Assembly (NCBI GenBank): GCA_013694495.1
Contig: JACDCH010000347.1
Location: 1 to 16,106, forward strand
Source of the DNA: Acidimicrobiia bacterium
GTDB lineage: Bacteria > Actinomycetota > Acidimicrobiia > Acidimicrobiales > JACDCH01
Direction of reading: 5' to 3'
DNA: 16,106 nucleotides
In this document: piece after piece, positions 14,252-16,106 of the stretch
Position numbering within the stretch: position 1 is the stretch's first letter
How the letters are laid out: every line of letters begins with the position of its first letter
Translations under genes and position numbers: made by a program
The notes under the pieces: model-generated
Seen by the model: only the letters and a program-made list of their open reading frames with translations
The model's database searches: none
What the model was told of the DNA's origin: nothing

Positions 14252-14337
14252 GCCTGCATCCTGGCAGCACAGAAAGGGTTCACCGGTTCGTGACGCGGCC
14301 CTCACCCGGCGGCGCGCCGGGCGACACCTGCCGCTCG

Positions 14338-14343
14338 TACGGT
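14338..14343 (+). promoter_or_regulatory. Candidate leaderless -10 element of small ORF
   Basis: TACGGT (TAnnnT) ends 7 nt before ATG 14351, with no ribosome site in between. The spacing equals that before the citrate synthase start. Confidence 0.35.
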
Positions 14344-14350
14344 CCGACGC

Positions 14351-14530
14351 ATGGTCCGCCTCATCGATGTCGTTCGTTCGTTCGGCAACGCCGGAGCCGT
14401 GGCCAACGCGAGGACGGTGATCGACGAGCGGCGCCGCGACGAGTGGGTCGTCCGCTCGCTCGCCCGCCGGGTCGCCGCCGTTGCGCCCGTCGTCCCTGCC
14501 GACGAGGAGCGCTACACCCGGACGGGTTAG
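14351..14530 (+). CDS. Small hypothetical protein (59 aa)
   Basis: The ORF runs from ATG 14351 to TAG 14528-14530 and encodes MVRLIDVVRSFGNAGAVANA, a basic/acidic helical middle (RTVIDERRRDEWVVRSLARR) and a short tail ending EERYTRTG. Third codon positions are nearly all G or C, the bias of real genes in this window. A possible leaderless -10 is correctly placed. The protein is soluble, charged, probably one long amphipathic helix, with no Cys and no TM segment. I do not recognise the family. It lies 99 nt from divergent purU and 51 nt upstream of the methionine sulfoxide reductase gene, so it may share its transcript. It could be a small DNA- or protein-binding factor; no function is claimed. 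Confidence 0.55.
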   Translation: MVRLIDVVRSFGNAGAVANARTVIDERRRDEWVVRSLARRVAAVAPVVPADEERYTRTG

Positions 14531-14567
14531 GCCGGCTGCGCGGTGAGCGGCGCCGACGGGGGCGCCG

Positions 14568-14573
14568 TAGCCT
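14568..14573 (+). promoter_or_regulatory. Candidate leaderless -10 element of msrB
   Basis: TAGCCT ends 8 nt before ATG 14582, and the same hexamer precedes the citrate synthase gene. It supports ATG 14582 over GTG 14543 as start. Confidence 0.4.
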
Positions 14574-14581
14574 TGGCGACC

Positions 14582-14998
14582 ATGGACAAGGTCGAGAAGG
14601 TGGAGAAGTCCGAGGAGGAATGGCGAGCCGAGCTGACGCCGGAGCAGTACGAGGTGCTGCGGGGCAAGGGCACCGAGCGGGCCTTCACCGGTGAGCTCCT
14701 CCAGAACAAGGAGAGCGGCACGTACACGTGCGGGGGCTGCGGCGCCCACCTCTTCTCGTCCGACACGAAGTTCGACTCGGGCAGCGGCTGGCCCAGCTTC
14801 TGGGAGCCGGCCAACGACGAGAACGTCGAGACCCACGACGACAACAGCCACGGGATGCGCCGCATCGAGGTCACCTGCGCGAAGTGCGGCGGCCACCTCG
14901 GCCACGTGTTCCCCGACGGGCCCCAGCCCACGGGCGAGCGCTACTGTATCAACTCCCTGGCCCTGGGCTTCGAGCCGGACGAGCCCAGCCGCACTTGA
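14582..14998 (+). CDS. msrB: Peptide-methionine (R)-S-oxide reductase
   Basis: This 138-aa protein reduces the R-epimer of methionine sulfoxide in oxidised proteins, using thioredoxin. It starts at ATG 14582 ([20 protein letters not shown]). The hallmark blocks are all present: the zinc-binding CxxC pairs [11 protein letters not shown] and [14 protein letters not shown], the substrate pocket [11 protein letters not shown], and the catalytic Cys in [10 protein letters not shown]. The Cys/Ser arrangement is that of a standard zinc-containing MsrB. The length is normal. An upstream in-frame GTG at 14543 would add 13 residues that are not family-like. The TGA (14996-14998) overlaps the TTG start of the PAC2 gene, so the two are translationally coupled. 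It acts in the cytoplasm in oxidative damage repair. Confidence is very high. Confidence 0.96.
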   Translation: MDKVEKVEKSEEEWRAELTPEQYEVLRGKGTERAFTGELLQNKESGTYTCGGCGAHLFSSDTKFDSGSGWPSFWEPANDENVETHDDNSHGMRRIEVTCAKCGGHLGHVFPDGPQPTGERYCINSLALGFEPDEPSRT

Positions 14999-15840
14999 CG
15001 GACCACCTGCGTTGGGCCCGTCGACCGGCGCTGCGCTCGCCGATCGTGATCGCTGCGTTCGAGGGCTGGAACGACGCCGGCGAGGCCGCCACCGCCGCCG
15101 TGCGGACCCTGGTCGGCACCTGGAACGCCGATCCCTTCGTCGAGATCGACCCCGAGGAGTTCTACGACTTCACGGCCACCCGGCCGATGGTCCGCCTCGT
15201 CGAGGGCCGCACCCGCCAGCTCGACTGGCCGGCCAACGTGTTCTCCGCCGCCCCGCTCGACGCCATCGACAACGACGCCATCCTGCTGCTGGGCACCGAG
15301 CCCGGGCTCAAGTGGCGCACGTTCTGCGAGCAGGTGGTCGAGGTCGTGCGCGAGACAGACGCCCGCATGGTGGTCACGCTCGGCGCCCTCCTCGCCGAGG
15401 TGCCCCACACCCGGCCGGTGCGGGTCATCGGCACGGCCGAGGACGACGAGCTGATCCGCCGCCTCCGCCTGCGCCGCTCCGGCTACGAGGGCCCGACCGG
15501 CATCGTCGGCGTCCTCCACGACGCGCTGCGCCGCCGGGGCGTGCCGTCGGTGTCGCTGTGGGCGACGGTGCCCACCTACGTCTCGGGCCCGTCCTCGCCG
15601 GTGGCGGCGCTGGCCCTGCTGCGCCGGGTCGGCGAGCTCCTCGGCGCCGACGTCGCCAACGCCGACCTCGAGCAGGAGGCGGTCGACTACCGCCGCCGCA
15701 TCGACGAGGTGGTCGACGACGACGAGGACCTGCGCGACTTCCTCCAGCGCCTCGAGGCCGCCTACGACGAGGACGTCGTCGAGGACACCGATCCCGCCGA
15801 GCTCATCGCCGAGCTCGAGCGTTTCCTCCGCGAGCAGTAG
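14995..15840 (+). CDS. PAC2-family (proteasome assembly chaperone-like) protein
   Basis: This 281-aa protein from TTG 14995 ([20 protein letters not shown]) belongs to the PAC2/DUF75 family. Early blocks are [20 protein letters not shown] and [20 protein letters not shown], then [60 protein letters not shown] and [20 protein letters not shown]. The C-terminus is an acidic coiled segment ([24 protein letters not shown]). Actinobacterial members, such as the Mycobacterium homologue Rv2125, are trimeric in crystals, but their task is unknown; a link to proteasome assembly is inferred from archaeal and eukaryotic relatives. The start is chosen from family similarity and the TTGA overlap with the msrB stop. 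The frame open upstream to 14728 lies inside msrB. The gene is followed by R elements. Family certain, function unproven. Confidence 0.9.
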   Translation: MTDHLRWARRPALRSPIVIAAFEGWNDAGEAATAAVRTLVGTWNADPFVEIDPEEFYDFTATRPMVRLVEGRTRQLDWPANVFSAAPLDAIDNDAILLLGTEPGLKWRTFCEQVVEVVRETDARMVVTLGALLAEVPHTRPVRVIGTAEDDELIRRLRLRRSGYEGPTGIVGVLHDALRRRGVPSVSLWATVPTYVSGPSSPVAALALLRRVGELLGADVANADLEQEAVDYRRRIDEVVDDDEDLRDFLQRLEAAYDEDVVEDTDPAELIAELERFLREQ

Positions 15841-15901
15841 CCCCCGGCGGTTGCCGCTGGCGGGAGCGGCCAAAGGACGTGACGGCGGAGAAGAAGGACG
15901 G

Positions 15902-16080
15902 GCGGAGGAACCATCGGGAGGCGCCCACGCCCCGGTCGGCCGCCGGAGGCGCTGGGGGTCTGGGGGCGGAGCCCCCAGGCATCGGCCGCAGGGCGACGAA
16001 GTCGGCCGAGGACCGCAACGACCGAGCGGAGCGAGGGCACCCAACTCGCCGGAACGGAGCGAAGCGAGTGACGGCGAAGA
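15902..16080 (+). repeat. R element, copy 3
   Basis: Same orientation as copies 1 and 2. The core starts at 15941, with the perfect hairpin CTGGGGGC-GGA-GCCCCCAG at 15960-15978. The first 96 core bases are identical to copy 1. The variable spot then differs at four bases, and the next 40 or so bases are identical again. It follows the PAC2 gene by about 60 bp; the left boundary is less certain because the left arm is diverged (GGAGGAACCATCGGGAGGCGC). Confidence 0.92.
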
Positions 16081-16081
16081 A

Positions 16082-16106
16082 CCGCCGGAGGCGCTGGGGG
16101 TCTGGG
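16082..16106 (+). repeat. R element, copy 4 (cut by window edge)
   Basis: The first 25 bases of the R core (CCGCCGGAGGCGCTGGGGGT then CTGGG) directly follow the end of copy 3, with a period of 142 bp between cores. A tandem array therefore begins here and continues outside the window. Confidence 0.85.

Noticed and set aside
13059..14270. Long antisense ORF through purU and R copy 2 (403 aa), and similar Arg/Pro-rich ORFs throughout
   Set aside because: These frames are open only because of high GC content; they are Arg/Pro/Gly-rich, lack domains and shadow well-supported genes.
15844..15860. CCGGCGG-TTG-CCGCTGG hairpin after the PAC2 gene as a rho-independent terminator
   Set aside because: The stem is short with a G-T pair and no T-tract follows; similar short GC hairpins are common in this composition.
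15762..16040. Minus-strand ORF reading LRSVVAVLGRLRRPAADAWG through R copy 3, with equivalents in copies 1 and 2
   Set aside because: The same peptide appears wherever the repeat occurs and joins to unrelated sequence at both ends. The hairpin and non-coding placement explain the conservation better than a protein.
11088..16106. CRISPR array made of the R or A repeats
   Set aside because: Units are 120-175 bp, three are kilobases apart with genes between, and there are no 30-40 bp spacers or cas genes.

Overview
The window is very GC-rich with a strong G/C bias at third codon positions. GTG and TTG starts are frequent, several genes look leaderless (TAnnnT 7-8 nt before the start codon), and there are three GAF-ANTAR regulators. 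This fits a high-GC Actinomycetota; an Acidimicrobiia-like lineage is my guess, not something the sequence proves. No rRNA, tRNA, CRISPR array, transposase or phage gene was seen.

Layout. (1) 2-682 (+): the 3' part of an FAD/NAD(P) amine-oxidase-like oxidoreductase entering from the left. (2) 704-1128 (-): a decayed or truncated YczE/YitT-like membrane protein. (3) 1228-5925 (-): a tightly coupled four-gene glycan operon, transcribed right to left: GT4 glycosyltransferase, (alpha/alpha)6-type protein, GH130 phosphorylase/mannosidase-like protein, second GT4 glycosyltransferase. Junctions are ATGA, GTGA and an 8-nt gap. (4) 6161-9351 (-): a signalling cluster of three GAF-ANTAR proteins and one STAS protein, whose start region carries an apparent 1-nt frameshift. 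(5) 9696-10139 (-) GNAT acetyltransferase, divergent from 10237-11076 (+) TauD/TfdA-type Fe(II)/2-oxoglutarate dioxygenase. (6) 11507-13048 (-): citrate synthase fused to two N-terminal CBS domains. (7) 13424-14251 (-): formyltetrahydrofolate deformylase (PurU), divergent from a 59-aa unknown ORF (14351-14530, +), MsrB (14582-14998, +) and a PAC2-family protein (14995-15840, +).

The most unusual content is in the gaps. A roughly 140-175 bp GC-rich element (here 'R') occurs four times in the same orientation (11088-11258, 13244-13420, about 15902-16080, and a copy running off the right edge from 16082). Copies 1 and 3, almost 5 kb apart, differ at only four bases over about 140 bp. Each carries a perfect 8-bp hairpin and a short hypervariable spot. 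A second element ('A', about 120 bp) lies in tandem at 11264-11383 and 11384-11505, between the convergent dioxygenase and citrate synthase genes. It has two long inverted-repeat stems, and one stem shows three compensatory base-pair changes between copies, which suggests selection on a folded RNA or DNA. The last bases of the A array overlap the citrate synthase stop codon, and copy R2 ends 3 bp from the purU stop, so both families sit against gene 3' ends.

How the genes may work together: the glycan operon probably makes or remodels a (manno)oligosaccharide or glycoconjugate. The GAF-ANTAR/STAS group likely senses a signal and acts by RNA antitermination and partner switching. The right half is housekeeping (TCA cycle entry, one-carbon/purine metabolism, methionine sulfoxide repair) punctuated by the repeat elements.
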